10,435 bases of DNA, taken from the NCBI GenBank assembly GCA_028565635.1, contig JAOXYB010063712.1, positions 1-10,435 of the forward strand, in the 5' to 3' direction. Source of the stretch: Phoronis ovalis. Taxonomy: Eukaryota > Phoronida > Phoronidae. Every line of letters starts with the position of its first letter. Positions within the stretch are counted from its first letter, which is position 1. Below are positions 1-7,898 of this stretch, in pieces. The notes beneath the pieces were generated by a model. The model saw nothing but the letters and a program-made list of their open reading frames with translations. It made no database searches and was not told the DNA's origin. Both the position numbers and the translations under genes were made by a program.

Positions 1-92
1 GCCAGTTTCTCCAACTGGCAGCATTCTTGGCTGGGGGTACACTCTCGGAGTTGTTTACAACTCACCGAATGTCTAGTTCTTGTTGTTTTCAG

Positions 93-340
93 AATCAGCT
101 TCTCTAAAAGGCTATTGGACTGCCGGAATTGACTATTACTCGAATGGTACATGGGTTTGGGATTATTCCGGCAAACCATTTGGATCATTTACCTCTTGGG
201 GCAATGGATAACCAAATGGAAGCGGATGGTGTATGTTATATGATCAAGAAGATCTTTGGCTGTGGCATGATCTGCCTTGCTCATTCAGTAATTATAATAA
301 TAAAGGAATCGGGCTTGTTTGTGAAAAAAACGCTTTCTAG
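93..340 (+). pseudogene. C-type lectin domain, C-terminal exon with an internal stop
   Basis: A splice acceptor (TTGTTGTTTTCAG, AG at 91-92) opens a frame running to TAG at 338-340. It reads as the C-terminal half of a C-type lectin-like domain: YWTAGID, then NGTWVWDYSG, SWGNG-stop-PNGSGWC, LWLWHDLPC and GLVCEK. The Trp residues, the WHD in place of the usual WND, and the Cys residues of the domain's disulphides are all in family order. C-type lectins are usually secreted or membrane proteins that bind sugars through calcium, and bivalves carry many copies. The frame is interrupted by TAA at 209-211, exactly where the Glu or Gln of an EPN/QPN-type sugar-binding tripeptide should be; both sides of the stop remain clearly lectin. 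This copy is therefore probably a pseudogene or a null allele. Earlier exons lie outside the window. The domain call is firm. Loss of function is inferred from the single stop, which could also be a sequencing error. Confidence 0.85.
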
Positions 341-671
341 TAAAATTGATTGCGACTTACATCATTGGATACATTCTGAATGTAATATATGGCGTTCCGG
401 TGATTGTTTTCCGATATAATTTCATGATCATACCACGTTTTAAACTGACATAAAGTAAACATTGTTTTGGCGTTATTTTTCTTTGCACGTTATTTAAGCA
501 TTTATCTTACACATTTAGTATAAGGATCAAATTGATTTTGCTATTCATCTCAATAGTATTATCTTCTGGTAAACAGTCTTTTGGCAAAATATTATGTTCT
601 GTTACAAACAAAGATAATACATGCCTCATGCCTACTCCTGAATTTTCCTGCAATCTTAACAAATTAACTTT
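341..671. other. Lectin 3' flank, no gene seen
   Basis: AT-rich sequence after the lectin stop codon. I see no canonical AATAAA close behind the stop. A Cys-rich stretch is readable in another frame up to about 419, but it has no splice signal and matches no family I recognise. Confidence 0.5.
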
Positions 672-1165
672 CTAATTTTCAGCAAGCTATGTATCTCGAA
701 GACAGTTACAGCTAGAGACCCAATGTTTCAGATGTGACATCCCCAGAATAGGCCGTTGTTGACATTGAGGCCAAAAAGTCATTTGGAGGTCAAAGATTGA
801 ATTTCTAAAATTGCTCTAAATGTTCCCAAATGATGATATTAGGTTATAAAAGGTCATTATGATGACCTTTGAGAATGTTTCGGTACTAACATGTGATTTT
901 ATTATGTTTTTGGCATCTCTTCAATTAATCTATTGATCTTCTTAACTTCACTAAGTTACAGTTATGGACATGGTACTTCAGGTGTGACATCCCAAGGGTG
1001 GATCATTGTTGACTTTGAGGTCAACAAGTTATTTGAAGGTCAAGATGTCAAGGGGGCATTTTTAAGTCAAGAAGTCTCAAAGCAATGAATTTCCAATATT
1101 TGCTGAAAAGGTCAAAAGTTATGTCGAAATGTAATTTAGAAGTCATGTGTCACAAGATAGACCGA
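672..1165. repeat. Degenerate ~250-bp tandem repeat, array A (two units)
   Basis: Two diverged units lie in tandem. The anchor GGTGTGACATCCC starts at 731 (as GATGTGACATCCC) and again at 981, a spacing of 250 bp. Shared order within a unit: CTCGAAGACAG, GTTACAGTTATGG, GTGACATCCC, ATTGTTGAC, GAGGTCAA, TTTGGAGGTCAAA, TTTCTAAAATTGCTC, then GAGAATGTTTC and TTCAATTAAT. The second unit diverges after about 1050 into a distinct tail (TTTGCTGAAAAGGTCAAAAG near 1100) that also ends array B. No coding potential is seen. The class is not recognised; it may be the core of a non-autonomous element or a local satellite. Confidence 0.75.
849..870. repeat. Perfect inverted repeat around an AGGTCA pair
   Basis: AAAGGTCAT at 849-857 and ATGACCTTT at 862-870 are exact reverse complements separated by four bases (TATG). 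The pair contains AGGTCA and TGACCT facing each other with six bases between the hexamers. It lies inside the first unit of array A, so it probably comes with the repeat and need not be an independent control site. Confidence 0.6.
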
Positions 1166-1762
1166 ACGAGTTGATCAAGCCTAAATATTGACGGGATTTT
1201 CACACGTCACCGCTGGACAGTTAAGTTTACAATTAACATTTCCATCAACACAAAGGCTTTGCCTATTGGATCAGGGAAACTTATGTCGTTACTGTAACGA
1301 CGGTTTGTTAAAGAAACCATCAGTACTTATATTTCACGTCTGTACGTAACACAGCACTTCTACTTCTAATCACACTGCATTTCTGTATACCAAATACAAC
1401 CACGACACCGGCTTAGTAGGCCATAACAGGAACCCCAGAAGTTGTGGTAGCCATAAAATTTAATATAGATATATATATAAGGTGCAGGACTTATTCATAT
1501 ACAGTAAAGTCATTGATACTAGTAAAACACCCCACAGTAACCACACCTATTTTTGAATGTTGCAACTAGTCAAACTGATTTTAGAAATGAAAATGAGGTA
1601 GAAAAGGGGGTCCTGTTGAGGAGGACCAATGTGAGAAAATCCTACAGTAAATGGGTTCAAAATGAAAAACTAATATGTACAAATAATGTACACAGTAAAG
1701 TTATATGCAGAACAATATAATAACTACAGAAAAGTTTGTACTATTAAATGTGACATCATGTT
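1166..1762. other. Spacer between arrays, no gene seen
   Basis: No splice-bounded frame or RNA gene is supported here. It holds a perfect inverted repeat at 1285-1301 (GTCGTTAC, one base, GTAACGAC) and a short TA-rich run near 1463-1480. AT-rich throughout. Confidence 0.5.
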
Positions 1763-1815
1763 ATGTTCATAAAAACCAATAGCAGCAACCCGCATTTGCA
1801 AAAAAGCTATCTAGG
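1763..1815. repeat. ~50-bp direct repeat, left of array B
   Basis: The core CAATAGCAGCAACCC at 1777-1791 is preceded by an ATGTT-like start and followed by TTTGCAAAAAAGCTATCTA. A matching copy with the same order lies at 2726-2779, so the pair brackets array B. Confidence 0.7.
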
Positions 1816-1839
1816 TTTTGTACGTTTTCATTCTTCTTT

Positions 1840-2722
1840 TTCTTCCAATCTCGACTAGACTTCAGGTGTGGTATGCCCAGAGTAAGCCATTGTTGACCTT
1901 GAGGTTAAAAGGTCAAATTTCTAAATTGCTCAAAATGTTGCAAAATAATGGTACTTTTTTTGGCATATTTTCAATTAATTTATTGATCTCCAACCTATAT
2001 CTCGAAGACGGCTCCAGTTATGAACAAGGTACTTGGGGTGTGACTTCTCTAGGACAGGGCATTGTTGACTTTGGGGTCAATAGTTCATTTGGAGATCAAA
2101 ATTCAAATTTTTAAAACTGCTTAAAATGTTCAAAATGATGATATCAAGTTACAACCAAGTAATTTTGATGACCTACGAGAATATTTCCGTATTACAGATT
2201 TTTTTTTTTTCGGCATCTTTTCAATTAATTTATTGATCTTCCAATTTTCAATAAATTATATCAAAAAGGTGGTTACAATTATGGATATGGTACTTGAGGT
2301 GTGACATCCTGAAGGTAGACCATTGCTGACCTCGAGGACATTTGGAGGTCAAATGTCACATTTCTAAAATTGTTCGCAATTTTCCAAAATAATGGTATTT
2401 GATTATAAAAAGGTCGTATTTATGTCTTTTGAGAACGTTTACGTATTAAACGGTGAAATTTATTTTTAAGCATTTTTTCAATTAATTTTATGGAGGAAAC
2501 ATGCTGCAAGTCGTAACGTGTAGTTCAACAGGCGTGTAATTTAACATAAGTCTCAGTTTCGGGAGAGTTGACTTTAAGGTCAAAAGGTCATCTAGAGGTC
2601 AAAACTTCAAAATAAAAAATGGCATGATATTTTCAGAAAGCAGCTTTTGAGGTCAAAACGATGATTTCTAATGTTTGCTGAAAAGTTCGAAAGTGAATTT
2701 AAAAGATCATTTAGAGGTTAGT
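1840..2722. repeat. Degenerate ~250-bp tandem repeat, array B (about four units)
   Basis: Units related to array A, with anchors at 1865 (GGTGTGGTATGCCC), 2037 (GGTGTGACTTCTC) and 2298 (GGTGTGACATCC), and a degenerate terminal unit aligned from about 2540. Spacings are 172, 261 and about 242 bp; the short first spacing reflects a deletion of the middle of that unit. The terminal unit carries the alternative tail (TTTGCTGAAAAGTTCGAAAG, near 2671), as in array A. Many AGGTCA hexamers are present, including AGGTCAAAAGGTCA at 2577-2590. A frame open from 1818 to 2114 crosses two units and is not a gene. Confidence 0.8.
2577..2590 (+). promoter_or_regulatory. Two AGGTCA half-sites with 2-bp spacing (DR2-like)
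   Basis: AGGTCA, AA, AGGTCA is a perfect direct repeat of the nuclear-receptor half-site, and a further AGGTCA follows near 2596. An imperfect version (AGGTTA, AA, AGGTCA) lies at 1902-1915. DR2 is a known arrangement for some nuclear-receptor dimers. Function here is unproven, because the motif belongs to the tandem repeat. Confidence 0.35.
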
Positions 2723-2725
2723 GGA

Positions 2726-2779
2726 ATGTTAACAAAAGTCAATAGCAGCAACCCTGATTTTGCGAAAAGACTATCTATT
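2726..2779. repeat. ~50-bp direct repeat, right of array B
   Basis: Second copy of the block at 1763-1815, with ATGTT, CAATAGCAGCAACCC, TGATTTTGCGAAAAGAC and TATCTA in the same order. It sits directly after the terminal unit of array B. Confidence 0.7.
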
Positions 2780-3047
2780 TATCATAATTATTGTTTCATT
2801 CCTTTCCCTGTTCCTTTCTTCGTTGGTAATGTTGAGAGATTATCTTAACATGTATGTATGTATACAACACTAACCTTAAAACTTCCAATGAAAAATGCAT
2901 GGTTATTGATTAAATAATTAATGCATCTTTAAAAATCAATGTATGGCTTGTTGTTAATCCATTTTTTATTAAAACTGATTTTAGTTAAATGTATTTTAAA
3001 TTAGATAAGTAAATAATGCTGTTATTATTATTACATTAAATCTATCA
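2780..3047. other. AT-rich spacer with a short (TGTA)n run
   Basis: Very AT-rich. A short tetranucleotide run (TGTATGTATGTATA) lies at 2851-2864. No coding signal is seen. It is the upstream region of the candidate gene starting at 3119. Confidence 0.5.
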
Positions 3048-3053
3048 TATAAA
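3048..3053 (+). promoter_or_regulatory. Candidate TATA box for the frame at 3119
   Basis: TATAAA 71 bp upstream of the ATG at 3119. A start of transcription about 30 bp downstream (3075-3082) would leave a 5' leader of about 40 bases. The surroundings are AT-rich, so chance occurrence is possible. Confidence 0.3.
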
Positions 3054-3118
3054 TCTAGTTTCTATGTCAGTACAGTATAAGAATTGAACTCAGTCTATGA
3101 ATCTGAAAGCTTGTCGGG

Positions 3119-3562
3119 ATGAAAGTATGGTTATTGAAACGGCGTTACCTAATTGTAGAAGTGTTGATGGCAGTGTGTCTCATCTGTTTTATTGCTTTGT
3201 ATGTCTGTTATGCTAATACCGTCCAGCAAAGTGAACTTCATTCATACAATCATGAACTTGATTTGCATACAGTATCAAACAGCCGCCGTAAAAAAGAAGA
3301 GTCTTTTTTATCCGGATATCTTATTGCAGAAACTACAAAATCTGCGAAGATTAGATATCACGATATGATTAAATTGCGTTTTGTATTTCCTTCCACTGAA
3401 ATTCAATCCACTGAACAAACTCAAGCTGCTGAAGATAAAATTATTTTAGCATCAAAACAAGTGTCTGAAGCTAGCCAGCACATCAGTAAAGCAAGATTAT
3501 TGTCCTTGCGGAAGATTATGCAATGGATTTCAAAAGTTTTCCAATATTACTACCAAGAATGA
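3119..3562 (+). CDS. Putative single-exon small membrane or secreted protein, 147 aa
   Basis: An open frame from ATG at 3119 to TGA at 3560-3562. Residues 1-9 are basic (MKVWLLKRR), residues about 10-32 form one long hydrophobic segment (VLMAVCLICFIALYVCYA in its core), and the rest is polar. Residues about 95-140 are helix-prone (AAEDKIILASKQVSEASQHI). The positive charges before the hydrophobic segment fit a type II signal anchor; CYA followed by NTV could instead be a signal-peptidase site. A TATA box at 3048 and AATAAA at 3648 would frame a short intronless transcript. I do not recognise the protein. Type II Golgi enzymes begin this way, but no catalytic domain follows. It may be a real small gene, the first part of a broken larger one, or a chance frame. 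An overlapping frame (3450-3671) also looks coding, which weakens confidence in the C-terminal part. Confidence 0.4.
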   Translation: MKVWLLKRRYLIVEVLMAVCLICFIALYVCYANTVQQSELHSYNHELDLHTVSNSRRKKEESFLSGYLIAETTKSAKIRYHDMIKLRFVFPSTEIQSTEQTQAAEDKIILASKQVSEASQHISKARLLSLRKIMQWISKVFQYYYQE

Positions 3563-3671
3563 AATAAAAGGTGAGATTAAAGCAGAAAATCTACATGTTA
3601 GAACTGATAATCTGTTCTTAAGTTCAAGACAGATAAGTTATCACGTAAATAAATACAATTATTTAACATAA
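3450..3671 (+). pseudogene. Overlapping 73-codon frame with a CxC cluster, possible exon relic
   Basis: Directly after TTATTTTAG (AG at 3448-3449, acceptor-like) a different frame stays open for 73 codons to TAA at 3669-3671, with no Met. It contains DYCPCGRLCNGF, then SNITTKNEIKGEIKAENLHV and LFLSSRQIS. The order Cys-x-Cys, a Thr-x-x-Glu-led charged helix, LHVRTDNL and a Ser/Arg run resembles, from memory, the juxtamembrane stretch of a family of bivalve membrane proteins, in which a CxC cluster and a charged helix precede the final membrane segment. That segment is missing here. Either this is a decayed exon, or an indel near 3488-3500 separates it from the frame starting at 3119. A donor-like GGTGAG at 3570-3575 and an acceptor TTCGTATTCAG ending at 3741 would splice to a stop four codons later. 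The family link is inference only. Confidence 0.3.
3648..3653 (+). terminator. Candidate poly(A) signal
   Basis: AATAAA 86 bp after the TGA at 3560-3562, followed by a GT-rich stretch (TTGTTTGT, near 3680) at a usual distance. An earlier AATAAA at 3563-3568 directly follows the stop codon. In AT-rich DNA such hexamers occur often by chance. Confidence 0.3.
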
Positions 3672-3895
3672 ACATATTACTTGTTTGTAAAAATACCCTT
3701 ACTACTATCAAATTAAACTATTTTTTTAATTTCGTATTCAGGATTAAAATGACAATATAGTCGGGAAAAAATGTATGCCATAACTTGCTATAAACTATCT
3801 ATCTGTATAGCTTGTTCTTCAACCCTAGCACCAGCATATGACCATTAGCAATTATGCAATGTCTGTTCTAATTAGCCTGCAGTACACTATTTCGG

Positions 3896-3910
3896 CTCCC
3901 TCTAGTGGGA
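3896..3910. promoter_or_regulatory. CTCF-like motif
   Basis: CTCCCTCTAGTGGGA resembles the known bilaterian CTCF core (reverse strand CCACTAGAGGG; consensus about CCASYAGRKGGC) and also forms a small hairpin, CTCCC with GGGAG. Only the core is similar, so binding is a guess. Confidence 0.25.
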
Positions 3911-4448
3911 GACTTGATACGAAAGTAGACCTTGTGTATTAACATTAAGATTTTTTTCTTTTTCTGGACAGCATTGGCCTGTTTTTCTGGTGTGGGGAAA
4001 CTAATAGCTGTGGGTGTGAGAGGAAGATGAGAAGTGTTTGGAATACGCTTGATACAGGAAGATCTGGGGACATTTTATTGGGTCTATTTTGACTGCTTAA
4101 ATGGGTGGAGTGTGATGATGATGGTTATTTAACATATATTGTGAAAAACACGACTGTCAAGGTTGCACGAAATGTGACTGCAAATTAGTGTAGGATATTA
4201 CCTTCACACCAGTGCATGATATGAAGTCCGGTGAATTTTGAATTTAAAAACTGAGATCAATGTATGGTAGTGATTTTGCATTGATTTGACTGCCGGGTTT
4301 GAATGGGGGGGGAAATAGTGTACTGTAGCTAATTACTGTTTTCACTTTTTGGTAGCCACCATCATGCTTGACTGTGAGACACCAAGCGGAAGTTTCAAAA
4401 ATTAAAATATTCCCTTTTCATTGCCGGGCGACCATGGGTCGTATACTG

Positions 4449-4469
4449 TACATACATACATACATACAT
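4449..4469. repeat. (CATA)n microsatellite
   Basis: About five tetranucleotide units of CATA in an otherwise ordinary AT-rich stretch. Confidence 0.85.
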
Positions 4470-4559
4470 CCTCTTCAGCTGTAATCTTAAGCTAAAAAGC
4501 TTGTAAGCGGATCCTATTTTGATTCTAACATATCGTTATCAGTCACCTCAGTTCATTAA

Positions 4560-4790
4560 AGATTGATGGCTTATTGAAGATGGCGATGAAGAGTTGTTGC
4601 AAAGATGATCATGATGCATCTATAAACTCATATGATCTACGTATTAGTGATAGAATTATATGTGCTTTATTTACTTGTTTCTCGATATGGTGAGGGAATT
4701 TCAATTCGTTATCAAACGTGAATACCGAGATCTTTTTCCACACAGTAGTTTCAACTTTGACACGACCTTTATCAGATATCATTTTATACT
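4560..4790 (-). pseudogene. Decayed LINE reverse transcriptase fragment
   Basis: On the minus strand, EKDLGIH (about 4719-4738) is followed, after a one-base insertion that breaks HVDN, by NELKFPHHIEKQVNKAH and ILSLIRRSYEFIDAS (4612-4714). A TGA stop (4609-4611) comes next, then SLQQLFIAIF in the same frame to about 4577. This matches the well-known segment just after the catalytic FADD region of non-LTR reverse transcriptases (pattern EKDLGV-V-LKF--H----NKA---L--I-R). It covers only some 75 codons, with one stop and at least one frameshift, and it is fused to no other recognisable piece. The spelling differs from the plus-strand LINE at 6115-7829, so it represents a second, older element family. 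No target-site duplication was found. Confidence 0.75.
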
Positions 4791-4849
4791 GGTAATTGGG
4801 GTATAGTCAGGCTTCCAGCTAAATATGGATGTTCAACCCCAGTCAAGGA

Positions 4850-6100
4850 AAACAAACACTTGTGAGAACAGTAAAAACGGAAAGCAGACACTGAAACAAA
4901 CTCCAATTAGCTACTGCCAGAGGATTCTAGTATTCGATACTGATCTGACTTGGAAATTTAAGTAAATTAGCAAATAATTTGATAGAGAGGGTTATCACGC
5001 AACAAGTTATCAAGCAGAATATTGTGTTTTTATTTAAATTCTATTAAAATCTAAATTCTACATTACAATCTTCATACTACGAATAATTCAACAGTTCACT
5101 GATTGTCCCCAGAATTTTACGCGGCTTCTCTGACAGAAATCTGTAAAACAATCAGCTCTCACTACGGTTATGTCACACTAAATTGCCGTATACCTGAACA
5201 CAATTTAAATGTACTAATTTATATAACATTTTTCTCACGAGATACAGATATAAACTAAAGTGTAAAATAAGTCTAAAATCATTGCCGATCGTTTTAGCGA
5301 TAATAATTTGTTCATTTACATACACATGGTGAAAAGAATGCAAACAAAACTAAGTTTGGACAGCTGATTTTTGTAAACATAATATAATATTCTTGTGAAC
5401 AGTAGTTTCATTTTCAACTGTGCATTGATGTTATTGTTTCTGGTGAAGAGTGTTATGATATTTTCAAAGTTTGAAGTTTAGTATTTTTTTGTAATAAACT
5501 TCGTTAATGTAATCATAACTCTGCTGTGCCTCACATATAATAATATATGAACTAAATACAGTACAAAGTGATTCATTTAAAATGTTGATTTTTGAATAAC
5601 AACAGGTGACTTAGATCAAATTGAACATTTTAAAAGCAATGTCGTTTAGAAGCGCTCAACTAATATGCAATACTCAATAAAACTTTAACGTAACTATGCG
5701 TAACCTTGAAAAAGGTCACTAATAACTGGGATCATGTGTAGTTAATTCGATAGATTTTAGCAACCGGAGTTTTTCGAAAACAATCCCCCCCCCGAATAAC
5801 CGCCAATGGTCGAAATATCGGAACTTTTCCGAAAAGTCGTCACAGGCGGGAATAAAATGTACGGGTAGTAATTTTTCTCTGCGATGAGATATGAGGTTCG
5901 AAAAACTGTGAGACATACTTTAATATAGCTAAATAGTTGTTAAAACAATTTTAGTTTCAGGTTTCATAAAAACCGACAGTTTTATCCGAGAGTAAAATAA
6001 CTAAAGATTAGTCCAGGTATTTATCAAATATATATACTTTTTGTATTCTGTTATTAAATGAACAAACAGGGCCCACTCCCAGGACACGTTTCATGCTCAA
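4850..6100. other. Long AT-rich intergenic stretch, no gene seen
   Basis: No splice-bounded exon, RNA gene or clear repeat from 4850 to about 5700. A block at 5750-5916 is less AT-rich, carries a C9 run (5785-5793), and is open for 65 codons on the minus strand (5916 to 5719). That frame matches nothing I know and may be a dispersed repeat. Confidence 0.45.
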
Positions 6101-6114
6101 ATATAATGCAATTT
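6101..6114. repeat. Target-site duplication, left copy
   Basis: ATATAATGCAATTT, identical to 7830-7843, immediately before the LINE copy. Six further T residues (6115-6120) separate it from the first readable LINE codon. Confidence 0.9.
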
Positions 6115-7829
6115 TTTTTTTGTGAAAGCCGGTTTTAGAAAGGGTGGTACTGTAGATAATATATTAACTTTATATGCAATCGGTCAAAAATATATAACTA
6201 AACGTAGAGGAAGATTCTATTGTATTTTTGTAGATTTTTCAAAAGCGTTCGATATGATACGTCATAAATTATTATGGTACAGGCTACAGAAAATCGGAAT
6301 ACACGGAAATATGCTCAAAATTTTAAAAGCTATGTACCAGAAGCTAAGATCCTGCGTGAGAACACAAGAGGGATTAACTGAATGCATGTAGTGTAGGAAC
6401 CAGGCAAGGATGAATGATATGCCTTTCTTATTTTAATATTATGTATATAAATGAATTTGTTGAATATTTGAAACAGTGTGGAATAAGTGGTATATTTATA
6501 AACGATAACATTCCTGAAATTTGTGTTCTATTGTTTGCAGATGATATATCAGAATGTGCTGACACTGCTTATAATGTGCAAAAACAGATTGATGCTCTAC
6601 ATACGTATTGCACTAATTGGGGGATGAAAGTAAATTTAAAGAAAACAAAAATTGTTGTCTTTCGAAATGGAGGACCTTTAAGACACTATGAAAAATGGTA
6701 CTTTGGTACAGGACAAATAGAAGTTGTCTCTTTTTACAAATACCTATATAGGTTTATTTTTTACACCTAAGCTTCTTTGGACCTTAATGGCTCAAACACT
6801 AGCATCACAAGCCTGGAAGGCTATGATACTTATAGATAGATTAGAAAGAAAATGTGGAAAATTATCACCGAAAGTAACTTTTAGCATTTTTGACAAAATG
6901 ATAACACCGATTTTATGTTATGGTGCTGAAGTGTGGGGATTCAAAAAATATGATGAAATTGAAAAAGTACAAATTATTCTATGTAAAAAAATACTCGGTG
7001 TTGGCAGTAGTACTTCAAATGTCGCTGTATTAGGAGAATGTGGGAGGTACCCACTATTAGTCATGTATTTTGTCAGATGTATTATAAATATTGGTTAAAG
7101 ATTCTTAAAATGCCAGCATCAAGGTACCTCAGAGCTTGCAGATACAGTAGGAAGAAATAACTGGACAACTTCTGTTAAAACAATGTTATCAAAATATGGT
7201 TTTGTACATGTATGGTGTAACCAGGATGTAGGATGTGAAAATTCTTTTCTGAAACTATTTAAAATGACATTATTGGATTGTTGCTTCCAAGAGTGGGAAG
7301 AGCAGGTAGATAATAGTCCAAAATTAGAAACATGATATGCTTCTTTCGAAGACACTATCAATCTGGAGTTGTCCTTAAATATATCTGTACCTCATTGTTT
7401 TAAAGCAACAATGGCTAGATTAAGATGTTCGAATCATAAGTTACAAATTGAATCTGGTAGACATAGTAAGTTAGAACACAAAGACAGATTGTGTAAGATG
7501 TGTTGGCGGTTGGGAAGGAAAGATCGAAAATGAGTATCATTTTATATGCGAATGCAAACTATACTCAGATCTAAGAAGCAAATACATTCCATCTAAATAC
7601 TGGAAAGAACCAAATGTATACAAATGTACCCAACTGTTTAGGTGTAAGGATGAAACTATAATTATATAATTTATTAAATATGTCTACTATGCAACGAAAC
7701 ATAGGGGAAAACATTAACCGAACAAGAAATTGAAACAGTATTATAATTGTAAGTTCTTTGTTTCTATTTGTAATGTATATAATTGTACTTTGGGCCAGAG
7801 GCCTCGAATACTGAAATAAATACAACAAC
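6115..7829 (+). mobile_element. 5'-truncated LINE (non-LTR retrotransposon) copy
   Basis: About 1.7 kb between perfect 14-bp duplications. It starts inside the reverse transcriptase domain, with the endonuclease and any ORF1 missing, and ends with a GGGCCAGAGGCCTCGAATAC-type tail, AATAAA at 7815-7820 and a short ACA-rich end. This is the usual product of target-primed reverse transcription that stopped early. The coding part is broken by several frameshifts and stops, so the copy is dead. I associate this type with jockey/I-like LINEs of molluscs and corals; the clade is not certain. It sits about 165 bp upstream of the signal-peptide-like exon at 7996, so it has displaced whatever lay further upstream of that gene. 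Confidence 0.9.
6122..7700 (+). pseudogene. Reverse transcriptase with C-terminal Cys/His motif, multiply frameshifted
   Basis: Readable parts in order: KAGFRKGGTVDNILTLYA, then FVDFSKAFD (6227-6253, with the first catalytic Asp), to a stop at 6389-6391. The next frame gives CSVGTRQG, then TGA (6411-6413) where Cys is expected, YINEFVEYL, the catalytic FADD (6534-6545) and WGMKVNLKKTKIVVF. A shift near 6740 leads to GLFFTPKLLW and ITPILCYGAEVWGF, to 7098. After a shift near 7085 come YWLKILKMPASRYL, then NNWTTSVKTMLSKYGF, with stops at 7333-7335 and later DRLCKMC. A final shift near 7520 gives ENEYHFICECKLYSDLR and KYIPSKYW, to TAA at 7667-7669. DRLCKMC with HFICEC forms the CxxC...H...C zinc-finger-like end seen in these LINEs. 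At least four frame changes and several stops rule out activity. Confidence 0.88.
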
Positions 7830-7843
7830 ATATAATGCAATTT
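7830..7843. repeat. Target-site duplication, right copy
   Basis: ATATAATGCAATTT, identical to 6101-6114. Its exactness over 14 bases suggests the insertion is not very old, although the element's reading frame is already broken. Confidence 0.9.
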
Positions 7844-7898
7844 ATTGGCTTGAGTATAATTAAGCCCCGAGTCATGATCAAGCAAGCCGAACATACTG

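Larger units (their letters stand above)
3742..4559. other. Intergenic stretch, no gene seen
   Basis: No supported coding frame. Contents worth noting: a CTCF-like sequence at 3896-3910, a G8 run near 4305-4312, a Kozak-like GCCACCATC before an ATG near 4366 whose frame stops after about a dozen codons, and a (CATA)n run at 4449-4469. Confidence 0.45.

Noticed and set aside
1-80. Possible earlier exon (a GSILGWG-like reading resembling a protease motif)
   Set aside because: Only a few residues match, a stop follows, and no splice site supports it. A 7-bp inverted repeat at 1-19 is likely chance.
129-419. 96-codon plus-strand frame over the lectin exon
   Set aside because: It is out of frame with the clear C-type lectin reading and begins inside that exon.
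1818-2114. 98-codon plus-strand frame
   Set aside because: It spans two units of the tandem repeat, and its codons follow the repeat, not a protein family.
672-2722. CRISPR-like or coding interpretation of the repeated units
   Set aside because: Units are about 250 bp, degenerate and contiguous, in animal DNA.
4577-4693. Short plus-strand frame starting ATGGCGATGAAG
   Set aside because: It is the antisense of the minus-strand reverse transcriptase relic.
7119-7361. 80-codon minus-strand frame
   Set aside because: Antisense of readable LINE protein in the plus strand (NNWTTSVKTMLSKYGF region).
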